DNA of 64,000 bases from Bog-473 sp963745665. GTDB taxonomy: Bacteria; Actinomycetota; Acidimicrobiia; Acidimicrobiales; RAAP-2. Where the stretch lies: the NCBI GenBank assembly GCA_963745665.1, contig CAVUYE010000001.1, positions 186,001 through 250,000 of the forward strand, read 5' to 3'. Under the pieces are notes generated by a model. The model saw only the letters and a list, made by a program, of their open reading frames with translations. It ran no database searches and was not told the DNA's origin. Position numbers and translations under genes: made by a program. Positions 23,792 through 32,383 of the stretch are shown piece after piece. How positions within the stretch are numbered: the first letter of the stretch is position 1; every line of letters starts with the position of its first letter.

Positions 23792-24694
23792 ATGGCCGAC
23801 AAGCGCACCACCATCGACGACATGGTCGGCGAGCTCCGCTCCGGCATGACGATCGGCATCGGCGGCTGGGGCTCGCGCCGTAAGCCCATGGCGGTCGTGC
23901 GCGCCCTGTGCCGCTCGGACCTGACCGACCTCACCGTGGTGGCCTATGGAGGCCCCGACGTCGGGCTGCTCTGCGCCACCGGCAAGGTGCGCAAGGTCGT
24001 CTGCGGCTTCGTCACCCTGGACTCCATCGCCCTCGATCCCCACTGGCGCGCCGCGCGCCAGCACGGCCGCGTCGAGGTCATGGAGGTCGACGAGGGCATG
24101 TTCTTCCTCGGCTTGCAGGCGGCCTCCTGGCGGGTCCCCTTCCTGCCCACCCGGGCCGGGCTCGGCTCCGACGTGCTGACCCTCAACCCCGACCTGCAGC
24201 TGGTGCGCTCCCCCTACGGCGCCGGCCACCCGTACCTGGCCGACGCCGCCGACGCCGACGTCGAGCTGGTCGCCATGCCGGCCCTCCACCTCGACGCCGC
24301 CTTCGTCCACACCAACCGGGCCGACGCCGCCGGCAACGGCCAGGTGCTGAGCCCCGATGCCTTCTTCGACCCGCTCTTCCTGGGGGCGGCCGAGCGCCGC
24401 TTCATGACGACCGAGTCGATGCTCGACAACGGCGCCCTCGCCGATGGGGCCCACCCGATCGCCACCGTGCCCATCCACCGCATGCTGGTCGACGGCGTGG
24501 CCGAGTCGCCGGGCGGCGCCCACTTCACGGCCAACCCACCGGACTACGGACGCGACGAGGCGTTCCAGAAGGAGTACGCGGCGTCGGCGGCCGACCCTGC
24601 CGAGTGGGAAGCCTTCGCCAAGCGCTACGTCTTCGTGGACGACGACGAGTACCGGGCCAACGTGGCGGAGCGGTCGGCGGCGCGGTCGGCATGA
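23792..24694 (+). CDS. ipdA: CoA-transferase-like COCHEA-CoA hydrolase subunit alpha
   Basis: A 300-residue class I CoA-transferase-fold subunit (RTTIDDMVGELRSGMTIGIG, then GGWGSRRKPMAVVRAL, VTLNPDLQLVRSPY). IpdA with IpdB hydrolyses the last carbon ring (ring C) in steroid degradation rather than transferring CoA. The assignment rests on fold, length, order (echA20-ipdA-ipdB-ipdC) and the GGWGS glycine loop near the N-terminus. Its TGA overlaps the ATG of ipdB (ATGA), as expected for subunits of one heteromer. Confidence 0.92.
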   Translation: MADKRTTIDDMVGELRSGMTIGIGGWGSRRKPMAVVRALCRSDLTDLTVVAYGGPDVGLLCATGKVRKVVCGFVTLDSIALDPHWRAARQHGRVEVMEVDEGMFFLGLQAASWRVPFLPTRAGLGSDVLTLNPDLQLVRSPYGAGHPYLADAADADVELVAMPALHLDAAFVHTNRADAAGNGQVLSPDAFFDPLFLGAAERRFMTTESMLDNGALADGAHPIATVPIHRMLVDGVAESPGGAHFTANPPDYGRDEAFQKEYAASAADPAEWEAFAKRYVFVDDDEYRANVAERSAARSA

Positions 24695-25458
24695 GTGATC
24701 CCGGCGTCACCCGGGCCGAGTCGTGCGTCATCGCCTGCGCGGACACCTGGCGCGACGCGGGCGAGGTCATGGTCAGCCCCTTCGGCACCATCCCCTCCCT
24801 CGGCGCCCGGTTGGCCAAGCGGACCTTCTCGCCCGACATCGTGCTCACCGACGGCGAGGCCGCGTTGATGGTCGGCGCGCCGCCCATCGCCACCCGTCCC
24901 GACGAGCTGGTGCGTGAGGCGGCCATGCCGTACCGCACCGTTTTCGACGTCGTGTGGTCGGGCCGGCGCAACATGATGATGATGGCCAGCCAGATCGACC
25001 GGGCCGGCAACCAGAACATCTCGGCCATCGGGCCCCACGCCAAGCCCAAGGTGCAGCTCGTGGGCGTGCGCGGCGCGCCGGGGAACTCGGTCAACCACCC
25101 CACCAGCTACTGGGTGCCCGATCACACGGTGCGCACCTTCGTGGAACAGGTCGACGTGGTGAGCGGCGTGGGCTACGCCCGGGCGGCGGCGGCCGGCGCC
25201 GGCGCCACCCGCTTCCACGAGGTCCCCCGCGTGGTGTCGAATCTCGGCGTGTTCGACTTCGAGACGCCGGAGCGCACCATGCGGCTGCGCTCGCACCACC
25301 CCGGCGTCACCGTCGACGACATCGTGGCCGCCACCGGTTTCACGCTGACCATCCCCGACGACGTGGCCGAGACCCGCCTCCCCACACCCGAGGAGCTCGA
25401 GCTCATCCGCGTCGTGCTCGACCCGGGCTCGCAGCGCGACCGCGAGGTGCGGACCTGA
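24691..25458 (+). CDS. ipdB: CoA-transferase-like COCHEA-CoA hydrolase subunit beta
   Basis: The 255-residue partner of IpdA: VTRAESCVIACADTWRDAGE, SPFGTIPSLGARLAKRTFSP, VGAPPIATRPDELVREAAMP, QIDRAGNQNISAIGPHAKPK (the SxGxxG-like stretch) and SNLGVFDFE. Family I CoA-transferase beta subunits have this length and layout. The heteromer cleaves ring C of the steroid-derived CoA ester in the cytoplasm. ATG start overlaps the ipdA stop by 4 nt. The stop is followed at once by ipdC. Confidence 0.92.
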   Translation: MSDPGVTRAESCVIACADTWRDAGEVMVSPFGTIPSLGARLAKRTFSPDIVLTDGEAALMVGAPPIATRPDELVREAAMPYRTVFDVVWSGRRNMMMMASQIDRAGNQNISAIGPHAKPKVQLVGVRGAPGNSVNHPTSYWVPDHTVRTFVEQVDVVSGVGYARAAAAGAGATRFHEVPRVVSNLGVFDFETPERTMRLRSHHPGVTVDDIVAATGFTLTIPDDVAETRLPTPEELELIRVVLDPGSQRDREVRT

Positions 25459-26546
25459 GCGCGGACATCGGAGGCGCGCTGCACCCAGCGCTCCACACCG
25501 AGCTGTGTGAGCGGATCGGCGTGCGCTACCCGCTGGTCCAGACCGGCATGGGCTGGGTGGCCGGCCCGCGTCTGGTGGCGGCCACCACCGAGGCCGGCGG
25601 GCTGGGGATCCTGGCCTCGGCCACCATGAGCCTCGACGAGCTGGCGGCTGCCATCGCCGAGGTGCGTCGCCGCACCACGGGCCCATTCGGGGTGAACCTG
25701 CGTACCGACGTGGCCGACATCCACGAGCGCATCGAGCTCATGATCGAGACGGGCGCCCGGGTGGCCAGCTTCGCCCAGGCACCGAACGCCGCCCTGGTCA
25801 CTCGCTGCAAAGAGGCGGGGCTGTTCGTCATGCCCACGGTCGGCGCCCGTCGCCACGCCGAGAAGGTGGCCGAGTGGGGGGTGGACGCCGTCATTGCGCA
25901 AGGAGGCGAGGGGGGCGGGCATACCGGGACCGTCCCCACGACGCTGCTGCTCCCCCAGGTGGTCGACGCGGTGGGCGACCGCGTGCTCGTCCTCGGGGCG
26001 GGGGGCTTCTACAACGGGCGCGGCCTGGTGGCCGCCCTCTCCTACGGCGCGGCCGGCGTGGCCATGGGTACCCGCTTCCTGCTCTCGGCCGAAAGCAGGG
26101 TGCCAGACGCGGTCAAGGCGCTCTACCTCGGCACGCCCGTGACCGGCACCGTGGTCACGACCAAGGTCGACGGCGCGCCCCAGCGGGTCGTGCGCACTGA
26201 CTTGGTCGACCACCTGGAGGCACAGTCGTGGCTGCGCTCGTTGCCGCGCGCGCTGCGCAGCGCCTACCAGTTCCGCCAGGAGACGGGTGCCACGTTCGGC
26301 TCGCTGCTGCGCGAGGGCCGCGCCATGAAGGAGGGCAACGAGCTCACTTGGGCGCAGGTCGTGATGGCGGCGAACGCGCCGGTCATGACCAAGGCCGCGC
26401 TGGTCGAAGGGCAGACCGATGTCGGCGTGCTGCCGACCGGTCAGGTCGTGGGGGTAATTGAGTCGCTGCCGACGGTGGCCGACATCATCGCCGGCGTCAT
26501 CACTGAAGCCGACGCCGTGCTGCGGCGGTGGAGCGCTTCGACTTAA
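25455..26546 (+). CDS. ipdC: Nitronate monooxygenase-like flavoprotein, IpdC-like
   Basis: The 363-residue TIM-barrel flavoprotein of the 2-nitropropane dioxygenase family has GVRYPLVQTGMGWVAGPRLV, EAGGLGILASATMSLDELAA, VDAVIAQGGEGGGHTGTVP, LGAGGFYNGRGLVAAL and AAGVAMGTRFLLSAES. It matches the position and pattern of IpdC in HIP degradation. The start is unclear: no ATG, GTG or TTG is in frame between the ipdB stop and the conserved region. The best candidate is a CTG at 25455 overlapping the ipdB TGA (CTGA). A GTG at 25519 would remove the first beta strand. The 3' end overlaps the convergent HTH gene by 4 nt. Confidence 0.87.
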   Translation: MSADIGGALHPALHTELCERIGVRYPLVQTGMGWVAGPRLVAATTEAGGLGILASATMSLDELAAAIAEVRRRTTGPFGVNLRTDVADIHERIELMIETGARVASFAQAPNAALVTRCKEAGLFVMPTVGARRHAEKVAEWGVDAVIAQGGEGGGHTGTVPTTLLLPQVVDAVGDRVLVLGAGGFYNGRGLVAALSYGAAGVAMGTRFLLSAESRVPDAVKALYLGTPVTGTVVTTKVDGAPQRVVRTDLVDHLEAQSWLRSLPRALRSAYQFRQETGATFGSLLREGRAMKEGNELTWAQVVMAANAPVMTKAALVEGQTDVGVLPTGQVVGVIESLPTVADIIAGVITEADAVLRRWSAST

Positions 26547-27013
26547 GCGCTGTCGCCGTTCGCCGCCGCGGCGGCATTGCCCTGGGCCACACGGCGCAGC
26601 AGGTTGGACACCCGCTGGTGGGTCACACCGAAGAGGTGGGCGATGCTCGGGATGCTCTGGCCTTCACCGCGCAGCGCCACCACCAGCTCGCGGCGCAGGT
26701 AGCCGCTGGCCTCGGACTGCCGGCGCAGAATGGTGCTCACCAACTGCACGGTGCCCGGCTCGTCCTCGTCCCCGAGGATGGCCTTCCATTCCCGGCCGTT
26801 CTGTCGGGCCAGACGTACCTCGGCGATGCGTTGCGCCAGCAGGCGCTCGCTCTCGGCGTTCTCCCGCAGCACGACTTCGAGCTCGTCGAGGGCGTTGAGC
26901 ACCTCGTCCGACCCGGTCCCGCTCCGGTCGTGGTTCTGGTCGGGCATTCCGTTCACAGCTCCTCTTCGCCGCGCCTCGTCGTCACGCAGTTCGGTCGCAT
27001 CAGTGGCCAACAT
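26543..27013 (-). CDS. Helix-turn-helix DNA-binding protein with coiled coil
   Basis: The 156-residue protein has an acidic N-terminus, a long helical region (EVLNALDELEVVLRENAESE, then RLLAQRIAEVRLARQNG) and a C-terminal HTH (LRGEGQSIPSIAHLFGVTHQ then RVSNLLRR) resembling sigma-region-4 or MarR-like recognition helices. I placed the start at the ATG at 27013 because GGAGGAACC lies about 9 nt upstream; the frame upstream is non-coding. It is convergent with ipdC. It may regulate the adjacent steroid genes, but I see no direct evidence. CTAAACAG, half of the 18989 palindrome, lies about 72 bases upstream. Confidence 0.75.
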   Translation of the reverse strand: MLATDATELRDDEARRRGAVNGMPDQNHDRSGTGSDEVLNALDELEVVLRENAESERLLAQRIAEVRLARQNGREWKAILGDEDEPGTVQLVSTILRRQSEASGYLRRELVVALRGEGQSIPSIAHLFGVTHQRVSNLLRRVAQGNAAAAANGDSA

Positions 27014-27165
27014 GCAGTGGTTCCTCCAATCAGGGGGTCGTTCCGCTCCGGCCCCGAAATCAGACGACTCACGCGTTCGCCAGCCTAAACAGGCAACGCC
27101 CGCGTGCGGCGTCAGCCCTGCCAATACCCCAAACCCTCCGGCTCACACACGATGCGGGCCCGCAG

Positions 27166-27181
27166 GCCGGAACTTTCCGGC
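27166..27181. terminator. Hairpin between the HTH gene promoter and the Ltp2-like gene end
   Basis: GCCGGAA at 27166-27172 pairs with TTCCGGC at 27175-27181 across a 2-base spacer. It lies 11 bases after the stop of the Ltp2-like gene. There is no long T-run, so it may be a weak terminator or a protein-binding palindrome. Confidence 0.35.
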
Positions 27182-27191
27182 TACCAGGGTT

Positions 27192-28437
27192 TCAGCGACT
27201 GAGAACGACCGACGAGCCGTGCCCAAACAAACCTTGGTTTGCCGTCACGGCCACCCGGGCGCCTTCGACCTGGTGTCCCACGGCCGCGCCTCGGAGTTGC
27301 CAGACGCACTCGCACACCTGGGCGATGGCCTGGGCCGGGATGGCTTCGCCGAAGCACGAGAGGCCGCCCGAGGGGTTGACCGGCACCCTGCCGCCGATGG
27401 CGGTGGCGCCGTCGCGCAGCAGCTTCTCCGCCTCGCCCTCACCGCAGAGGCCGATGTCCTCGTACCAGTCGAGCTCGAGCGCGGACGAGAGGTCGTAGAC
27501 CTCCGCCAGGCTGACGTCCTCGGGGCCGATGCCGGCCTCGGCGTACGCCGCCGTGGCGATGGAAGGCCGGAAGCCCGCGGCGGCCACTGCCGCACTGTCG
27601 TTGGCGTCATCGGGCAAGCCCGTCGCCGCGGCCGAGTCGGTCGAGAAGTTCGGCATCTCGATCACGGTGTTGGGGAAGGTCGGCGTGACCGTCGAGACGG
27701 CGTCGATGGTGACGAGCGGCTCCGCCCCGCCGGCGTGGCGGCGGGCGAACTCCATGGAGGTCAAGACGAGGGCCGCCCCGCCGTCGGAGGTGGCGCAGAT
27801 CTCGAGCAGGCGCAGCGGGTCGGCCACCATGGGCGAAGAGAGCACCTCGTCGACCGTCACCTCCTTGCGGTAGCGGGCGTAGCGGTTGGCCAACCCGTGC
27901 CGCGCGTTTTTCACCTTGACCTGCGCGAAGTCCTCCTCGGTGGCGCCGAAGCGGTCCATGCGCCGGCGCGGCGTAGAGGCCGAAGTACGTCGGGTTGGTG
28001 GCACCCATGAGATGGAAGCGCAACCAGTCCGGGTCGTCCTTGCGCTCGCCGCCGCCGACGGGCGCGAAGAAGCCCTTCGGCGTGGTGTCGGCGCCGACGA
28101 CGAGCGCCACGTCGCACAGCCCGGCGAGGATTTGGGCGCGGGCGTTGGCGATGGCCACCGCACCCGAGGCGCAGGCGGCGTACACGCTGCTGACGGGGGC
28201 GCCGGTCCAGCCCAGTGCCTGGGCGAAGGTCGCGCCGGAAACGAAGCCCGGGTAGCCGTTGCGGATGGTGTCGGCGCCGGAGACGAACTGCATGTCGCGC
28301 CAACCGAGGCCGGCGTCGGCCATGGCGTCGCGGGCGGCGGCCAAGCCGTATTCCACGAAGGGACGCCCCCATTTGCCCCACTCGTGCATGCCGGCACCGA
28401 GGACGGCCACCTTCTTGTCGTCGGACGACGTGGTCAT
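27192..28437 (-). CDS. ltp2: Ltp2-like thiolase-fold aldolase, one frameshift
   Basis: The first part (MTTSSDDKKVAVLGAGMHEW to about codon 155, ending TYFGLYAA) and the second part (RRMDRFGATEEDFAQVKVKN to the end) are in different frames and join at about 27,960-27,975. Removing one G there restores YAxRRMDRFGATEEDF, the family sequence, and the total length is 3n+1, consistent with one inserted base. The product resembles Ltp2, the retro-aldolase that with a DUF35 partner removes the three-carbon remnant of the sterol side chain. CASG is present, but the usual GHPxGATG is replaced by FGEAIPAQ. It overlaps the OB-fold gene by 4 nt (ATGA). Confidence 0.82.
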
Positions 28438-28904
28438 GGTCGGGCCTCCCCGGCGATCGTGCCCAGGGGGCGCCATTTCCACACCAGGTAGTCGGTGCCG
28501 TCCTCCGAATACAGGGTGTCGATCACGAGCTCGACCTCGTCGCCCACGGTCAGGTCGTCCACCGTGACGCCGGGCACCACCTGGCCCATGACCACCAGCT
28601 TCTCCGCCGCCAGCTCCACGGCGGCCAGGCAGAAGGGCACGTAGGGATCGGCTGCCACATACGGCGGCGGCGGCTGGTAGCGGGCGTCGGTGTAGGACCA
28701 GATGCGGCCCCGCCGGGAGAGCTCGACCGTCTCGAAGTCGGTGGAGCTGCAGTCGGGGTTCCCGCAGTAGCGCGCCTCGGCCGGGAAGGCATAGGTGCCG
28801 CACACGGTGCAGCGCGAGCCGAGGAGTGCCGGTGCTGATCCGTCTTCGCCCGTCGTGAACCAGCCCTCGATGGCCGGCACTCTCGTGGTTTCGGTGGCCG
28901 TCAT
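28434..28904 (-). CDS. OB-fold (DUF35) zinc-ribbon partner of the Ltp2-like aldolase
   Basis: The 156-residue DUF35 protein has a zinc ribbon (CTVCGTYAFPAEARYCGNPD, then C) and an OB-fold (RGRIWSYTDARYQPPPPYVA; LVVMGQVVPGVTVDDL; EVELVIDTLY). In mycobacteria the equivalent is the C-terminal DUF35 domain of ChsH2, which is essential for Ltp2 activity; here it is free-standing, with no MaoC hydratase domain attached. The start ATG shares a base with the thiolase stop (TGATG) and the stop overlaps the aldolase start (ATGA). The pair therefore probably forms a 1:1 complex. Confidence 0.88.
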   Translation of the reverse strand: MTATETTRVPAIEGWFTTGEDGSAPALLGSRCTVCGTYAFPAEARYCGNPDCSSTDFETVELSRRGRIWSYTDARYQPPPPYVAADPYVPFCLAAVELAAEKLVVMGQVVPGVTVDDLTVGDEVELVIDTLYSEDGTDYLVWKWRPLGTIAGEARP

Positions 28905-30082
28905 CAGCCGATCCGCTCGATGATCGTCGCGTTGGCCTGCCCGCCGCCCTCGCACATGGTCTGGAGGCCATAGCGGGCGCCTGTGCGCTCCATCTCGTTC
29001 AGCAGCGTCGCCATGAGGCGGGCACCCGAGGCGCCGGTGGGGTGGCCGATCGCGATGGCGCCGCCGTTCGGGTTCACCTTCGCCATGTCGGGCCGGTACT
29101 CGCGCTCCCAGGCGAGCACTACCGAGGCGAAGGCCTCGTTGATCTCTATGACGTCGATGTCGTCGAGCGACATCTTGGCCTTGCTCAGCACGAGCTCGGT
29201 GGCCGGGATGACGGCCGTCAGCATGATCTGGGGATCGTTGGCCGCCACGGCGAAGGTGTGGAAACGCGCCCGGGGCGTGAGACCGAGCGACGACGCCCGC
29301 TCCTCGCTCATGATCAGCACGGCCGCGGCACCGTCGGAGATCTGTGAAGACGTCCCCGCCGTCACAGTGCCCGTCTCGGAGAAGGCCGGCTTGAGCTTGG
29401 CCAGCTTCTCGAGCGAGGTGTCGCGCCGCACCCCCTCGTCGGCCGAGAACAGTCCGGTGACCTCCGCCGCTCCCGGTACGTCGGGGTGCACCCGCGCTTC
29501 GAGCGGCGCGATCTCGTTGGAGAAGCGTCCCTCGTCCTGCGCGTGCGCCGCCCGCTGGTGCGAGCGCAGCGCGAACTCGTCCATCTCGTCCCGCGTGACC
29601 TTCCAGCGCCGGGCGATCTCCTCGGCGCACTCGCCCTGATGGATCAGCTCGAAGCGCTGGGTGTAGAGCGGCCCGTAGGCCTCGCCTGGACCCGGCTCGG
29701 TCGTCGACCCGATGGGCACCCGGCTCATCGATTCCACGCCGGCCCCGATGGCGACGTCCATGGCCCCCGCCATGACGGCCTGGGCGGCGAAGTGGATGGC
29801 CTGCTGCGCCGAGCCGCATTGGCGGTCGACCGTGGTGCCCGGGACCGACTCGGGAAACCCGGCGGCCAGGGCCGCGTTGCGGGCGATGTTCATGGCCTGC
29901 TCCCCGACCGTCATGGTGCATCCCATGACCACGTCCTCCACCAGCGAGGGGTCCAGGTCGTTGCGCGCCAGCAGGGCGGCCAGGGGTTGGGCTGCCAGGT
30001 CGGTGGCGTGCCATCCCGAGAGGCGGCCCCCGCGGCGGCCCACCGGGGTTCGGACGGCGTCGACGATCACGGCGTTTGGCAT
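28904..30082 (-). CDS. Acetyl-CoA acetyltransferase/steroid 3-ketoacyl-CoA thiolase (FadA5/FadA6-like)
   Basis: The 392-residue thiolase retains all catalytic residues: Cys in VDRQCGSAQQAIHFAAQAVM, His in NGGAIAIGHPTGASGARLMA and the second Cys in MCEGGGQANATI, plus GTSSQISDGAAAVLIM and INEAFASVVLAW. It thiolyses 3-ketoacyl-CoA to acetyl-CoA and a shortened acyl-CoA. It resembles FadA5-type steroid thiolases, but the substrate cannot be fixed from sequence. It leads the operon thiolase - OB-fold - Ltp2-like. TAGAAT lies 9 nt before the ATG with no SD, suggesting a very short leader. Confidence 0.9.
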   Translation of the reverse strand: MPNAVIVDAVRTPVGRRGGRLSGWHATDLAAQPLAALLARNDLDPSLVEDVVMGCTMTVGEQAMNIARNAALAAGFPESVPGTTVDRQCGSAQQAIHFAAQAVMAGAMDVAIGAGVESMSRVPIGSTTEPGPGEAYGPLYTQRFELIHQGECAEEIARRWKVTRDEMDEFALRSHQRAAHAQDEGRFSNEIAPLEARVHPDVPGAAEVTGLFSADEGVRRDTSLEKLAKLKPAFSETGTVTAGTSSQISDGAAAVLIMSEERASSLGLTPRARFHTFAVAANDPQIMLTAVIPATELVLSKAKMSLDDIDVIEINEAFASVVLAWEREYRPDMAKVNPNGGAIAIGHPTGASGARLMATLLNEMERTGARYGLQTMCEGGGQANATIIERIG

Positions 30083-30183
30083 AAGGGGCCAATTCTAGGA
30101 CGCCGGATCAGATCGTCCGCCAGACGCGACTCCCGGGCAGGGCGGAACCGCAGCCGGGCCCCGATCGGCCAACATTGAGGACA

Positions 30184-31143
30184 ATGCGGAGGGGCTGGGC
30201 ATTGGCGACCGTCTGCGTGCTTGGGATCGGGATGCTGGCGGGCGCCGCCGGCACGGGGGCGGGCGCCACGGCCGCCACCGCCTCGTCGGCCTCGGCCCAG
30301 GCCCTGGCCGCCGGCCAGCAGGTCACGATCCGCTACTGCAGCAACCAGAAGGCGCGGATTACCGAGCCCGGCACCCTCCACGGCCCCGCCCCGGCCGCCG
30401 TCTACGTCCACGGCGGCTCCTGGGTCTCGGGGGACTACGACACCGGCGGCTTCATCATCAACCGCATCGGGCCGGCGCTGGCCGCCCGCGGCTTCGTGGT
30501 GGTAAGCCTCGACTACCGCCTCGGTCCGCACGGGCACTGGCCCGACCAGATCGTGGACGTGAAATGCGCCATCCGCTACCTGCGCGCCAACGCCCGCCAC
30601 CTCCACATCGACCCTTCCGAAATCGGGGCCTGGGGTCAGAGTGCCGGCGGGCATCTCGTGGCACTCCTCGGGACGGCCGGACCCTCGGCGGGATGGGACA
30701 TCGGCGCCTACCGCAACGAGTCGAGCGGCGTGCAGGCCGTGGTCGACATGGCGGGGCCGAGCGACCTGCTCACCATGGGGGACCAGGGCGACGCCGTGCT
30801 GGTCGCCGAGAGCTTCATTTCGCTGCTCGGCGACGTGCCGCACGAGCAGCTGGGCGCCGACCTGAAGAAGGCCAGCCCGACCACGTACGTCAAGAAGGGC
30901 GACCCGCCCTTCTTGATCCTCGACTCGAACAACGACGAGATCGTCTACCCGGAACAATCGGACGAGCTGGCGTGGGACCTTGGTCTGGTCGGCGTACCCC
31001 GCGAGCTCTTGACCGTGCACGACGGTGGGCACGAGTTCGACACGGTGGGGGAATACCCTCCGGAATCGGCGATCATCACCGGGGTGGTCGGCTTCTTCGT
31101 GCGGACACTCATGGAGCACCAGCCCCTGCCCCCGGGCAGCTGA
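30184..31143 (+). CDS. Secreted alpha/beta hydrolase (BD-FAE/HSL-like esterase)
   Basis: An approximately 319-residue exported hydrolase with signal peptide MRRGWALATVCVLGIGMLAG. The catalytic parts are clear: oxyanion motif VYVHGGSWVSGDY, nucleophile elbow GAWGQSAGGHLVAL, acid in LDSNNDEIVYP and His in VHDGGHEFDTVGE. This is the hormone-sensitive lipase/feruloyl-esterase-like branch, so a small ester substrate is likely. The ATG at 30184 has GAGG only 3 nt upstream; the TTG at 30175 is an alternative start. It lies between the thiolase operon and the acyl-CoA dehydrogenases, divergent from the former. Confidence 0.85.
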   Translation: MRRGWALATVCVLGIGMLAGAAGTGAGATAATASSASAQALAAGQQVTIRYCSNQKARITEPGTLHGPAPAAVYVHGGSWVSGDYDTGGFIINRIGPALAARGFVVVSLDYRLGPHGHWPDQIVDVKCAIRYLRANARHLHIDPSEIGAWGQSAGGHLVALLGTAGPSAGWDIGAYRNESSGVQAVVDMAGPSDLLTMGDQGDAVLVAESFISLLGDVPHEQLGADLKKASPTTYVKKGDPPFLILDSNNDEIVYPEQSDELAWDLGLVGVPRELLTVHDGGHEFDTVGEYPPESAIITGVVGFFVRTLMEHQPLPPGS

Positions 31144-31217
31144 TCCCGGCCAGGCGGCCGAGCGTGCGGGCCGCGACGTTGGCACCCGCGCGAACGCTGT
31201 GGAAGATTCCCTGCGTC

Positions 31218-32369
31218 ATGGACCTGACGTTCACTCCCGGCGAGGAGGCCTTCCGGGCCGAGGCGCGGGCGTGGTTGGAAGCGCACGTCCCCACCGACCC
31301 TCTCCCCTCGCTCGATACGGCCGAGGGCTTCGAGGCGCACCGCGCCTGGGAGCACACCCTGTTCGAGGACCGCTGGTCGGTGGTGAGCTGGCCCACCGAA
31401 TACGGCGGGCGCGACGTCGGCATCTTCGAGTGGCTCGTCTTCGAGGAGGAGTACTACCGGGCCCGCGCCCCCACCCGCGTGAGCCAGAACGGCATCTTCC
31501 TGCTCGCCCCCACCATGCTCGAGTACGGAACGGACGCCCAGAAGGCGCGCTACCTCCCCCCGATGGCCGCCGGCGACGAGATCTGGTGCCAGGGCTGGTC
31601 CGAGCCCGACGCCGGCAGCGACCTCGCCGGCATCCGTTCGCGCGCGGCGCGCGACACGGCGCACGACGGCAACTGGATCCTGAACGGCCAGAAGACGTGG
31701 GCCAGTCGCGGCGCGTTCGCCGACTGGTGCTTCGGCATCTTCCGCACCGACCCCGAGGCCGAGCGCCACCGCGGGCTGACCTACTTCCTCGTCGCCATGG
31801 ACTCGCCGGGCGTCACGGTGCGCCCCATCCCGCAGATCGACGGCGAGACGGGCTTCGCCGAGATCTTCTTCGACAACGTCGAGGTGCCCGAGGACCAGGT
31901 GCTGGGCGAGATCGGCGCCGGCTGGTCCGTCGCCATGGCCACGGCCGGGTCCGAGCGCGGCCTCTCCCTCCGTTCGCCGGCTCGTTACACCGAGGCGGCC
32001 GACCGCCTCCTGCAGCTGTACGCGTCGCGCGGCGGCCCACCCGCGTCCACCGACGCCGTGGCGCAGGCCCACATGGACGCTGAGGCCTACAAGCTGCACA
32101 CGTACTGGACGGCCTCGCGCGTGGCACGCGGCCACGCCGTGGGGCCCGAGGCCAGCTGCAACAAGATCTTCTGGTCCGAGACTGACGTCGCCATCCACAC
32201 CGCGGCGCTCGACCTGCTGGGCCCGGAGGCCGAGTTCCTTGAGGCCGGCGCGCCGGGTGAATGGCTCGACGGCTACCTCTTCTCTTTGGCCGGGCCGATC
32301 TACGCCGGCACCAACGAGATACAGCGCAACGTGGTGGCCGAGCGCCTGCTCGGGCTGCCTCGGGGCTAA
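31218..32369 (+). CDS. Acyl-CoA dehydrogenase, alpha-type subunit
   Basis: The 383-residue flavoprotein has LTFTPGEEAFRAEARAWLEA at the start, FAD/substrate motifs WCQGWSEPDAGSDLAGIRSR and NGQKTWASRG, and the C-terminal IYAGTNEIQRNVVAERLLGL. It is followed after 14 bases by a second, smaller acyl-CoA dehydrogenase-like gene, the arrangement of heteromeric steroid acyl-CoA dehydrogenases (FadE26-27, FadE28-29, FadE31-32-33). It probably oxidises a steroid-side-chain or ring-derived acyl-CoA, passing electrons to ETF. The start is the ATG at 31218; no strong SD. Confidence 0.9.
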   Translation: MDLTFTPGEEAFRAEARAWLEAHVPTDPLPSLDTAEGFEAHRAWEHTLFEDRWSVVSWPTEYGGRDVGIFEWLVFEEEYYRARAPTRVSQNGIFLLAPTMLEYGTDAQKARYLPPMAAGDEIWCQGWSEPDAGSDLAGIRSRAARDTAHDGNWILNGQKTWASRGAFADWCFGIFRTDPEAERHRGLTYFLVAMDSPGVTVRPIPQIDGETGFAEIFFDNVEVPEDQVLGEIGAGWSVAMATAGSERGLSLRSPARYTEAADRLLQLYASRGGPPASTDAVAQAHMDAEAYKLHTYWTASRVARGHAVGPEASCNKIFWSETDVAIHTAALDLLGPEAEFLEAGAPGEWLDGYLFSLAGPIYAGTNEIQRNVVAERLLGLPRG

Positions 32370-32383
32370 GGGCACGGCGCGGC

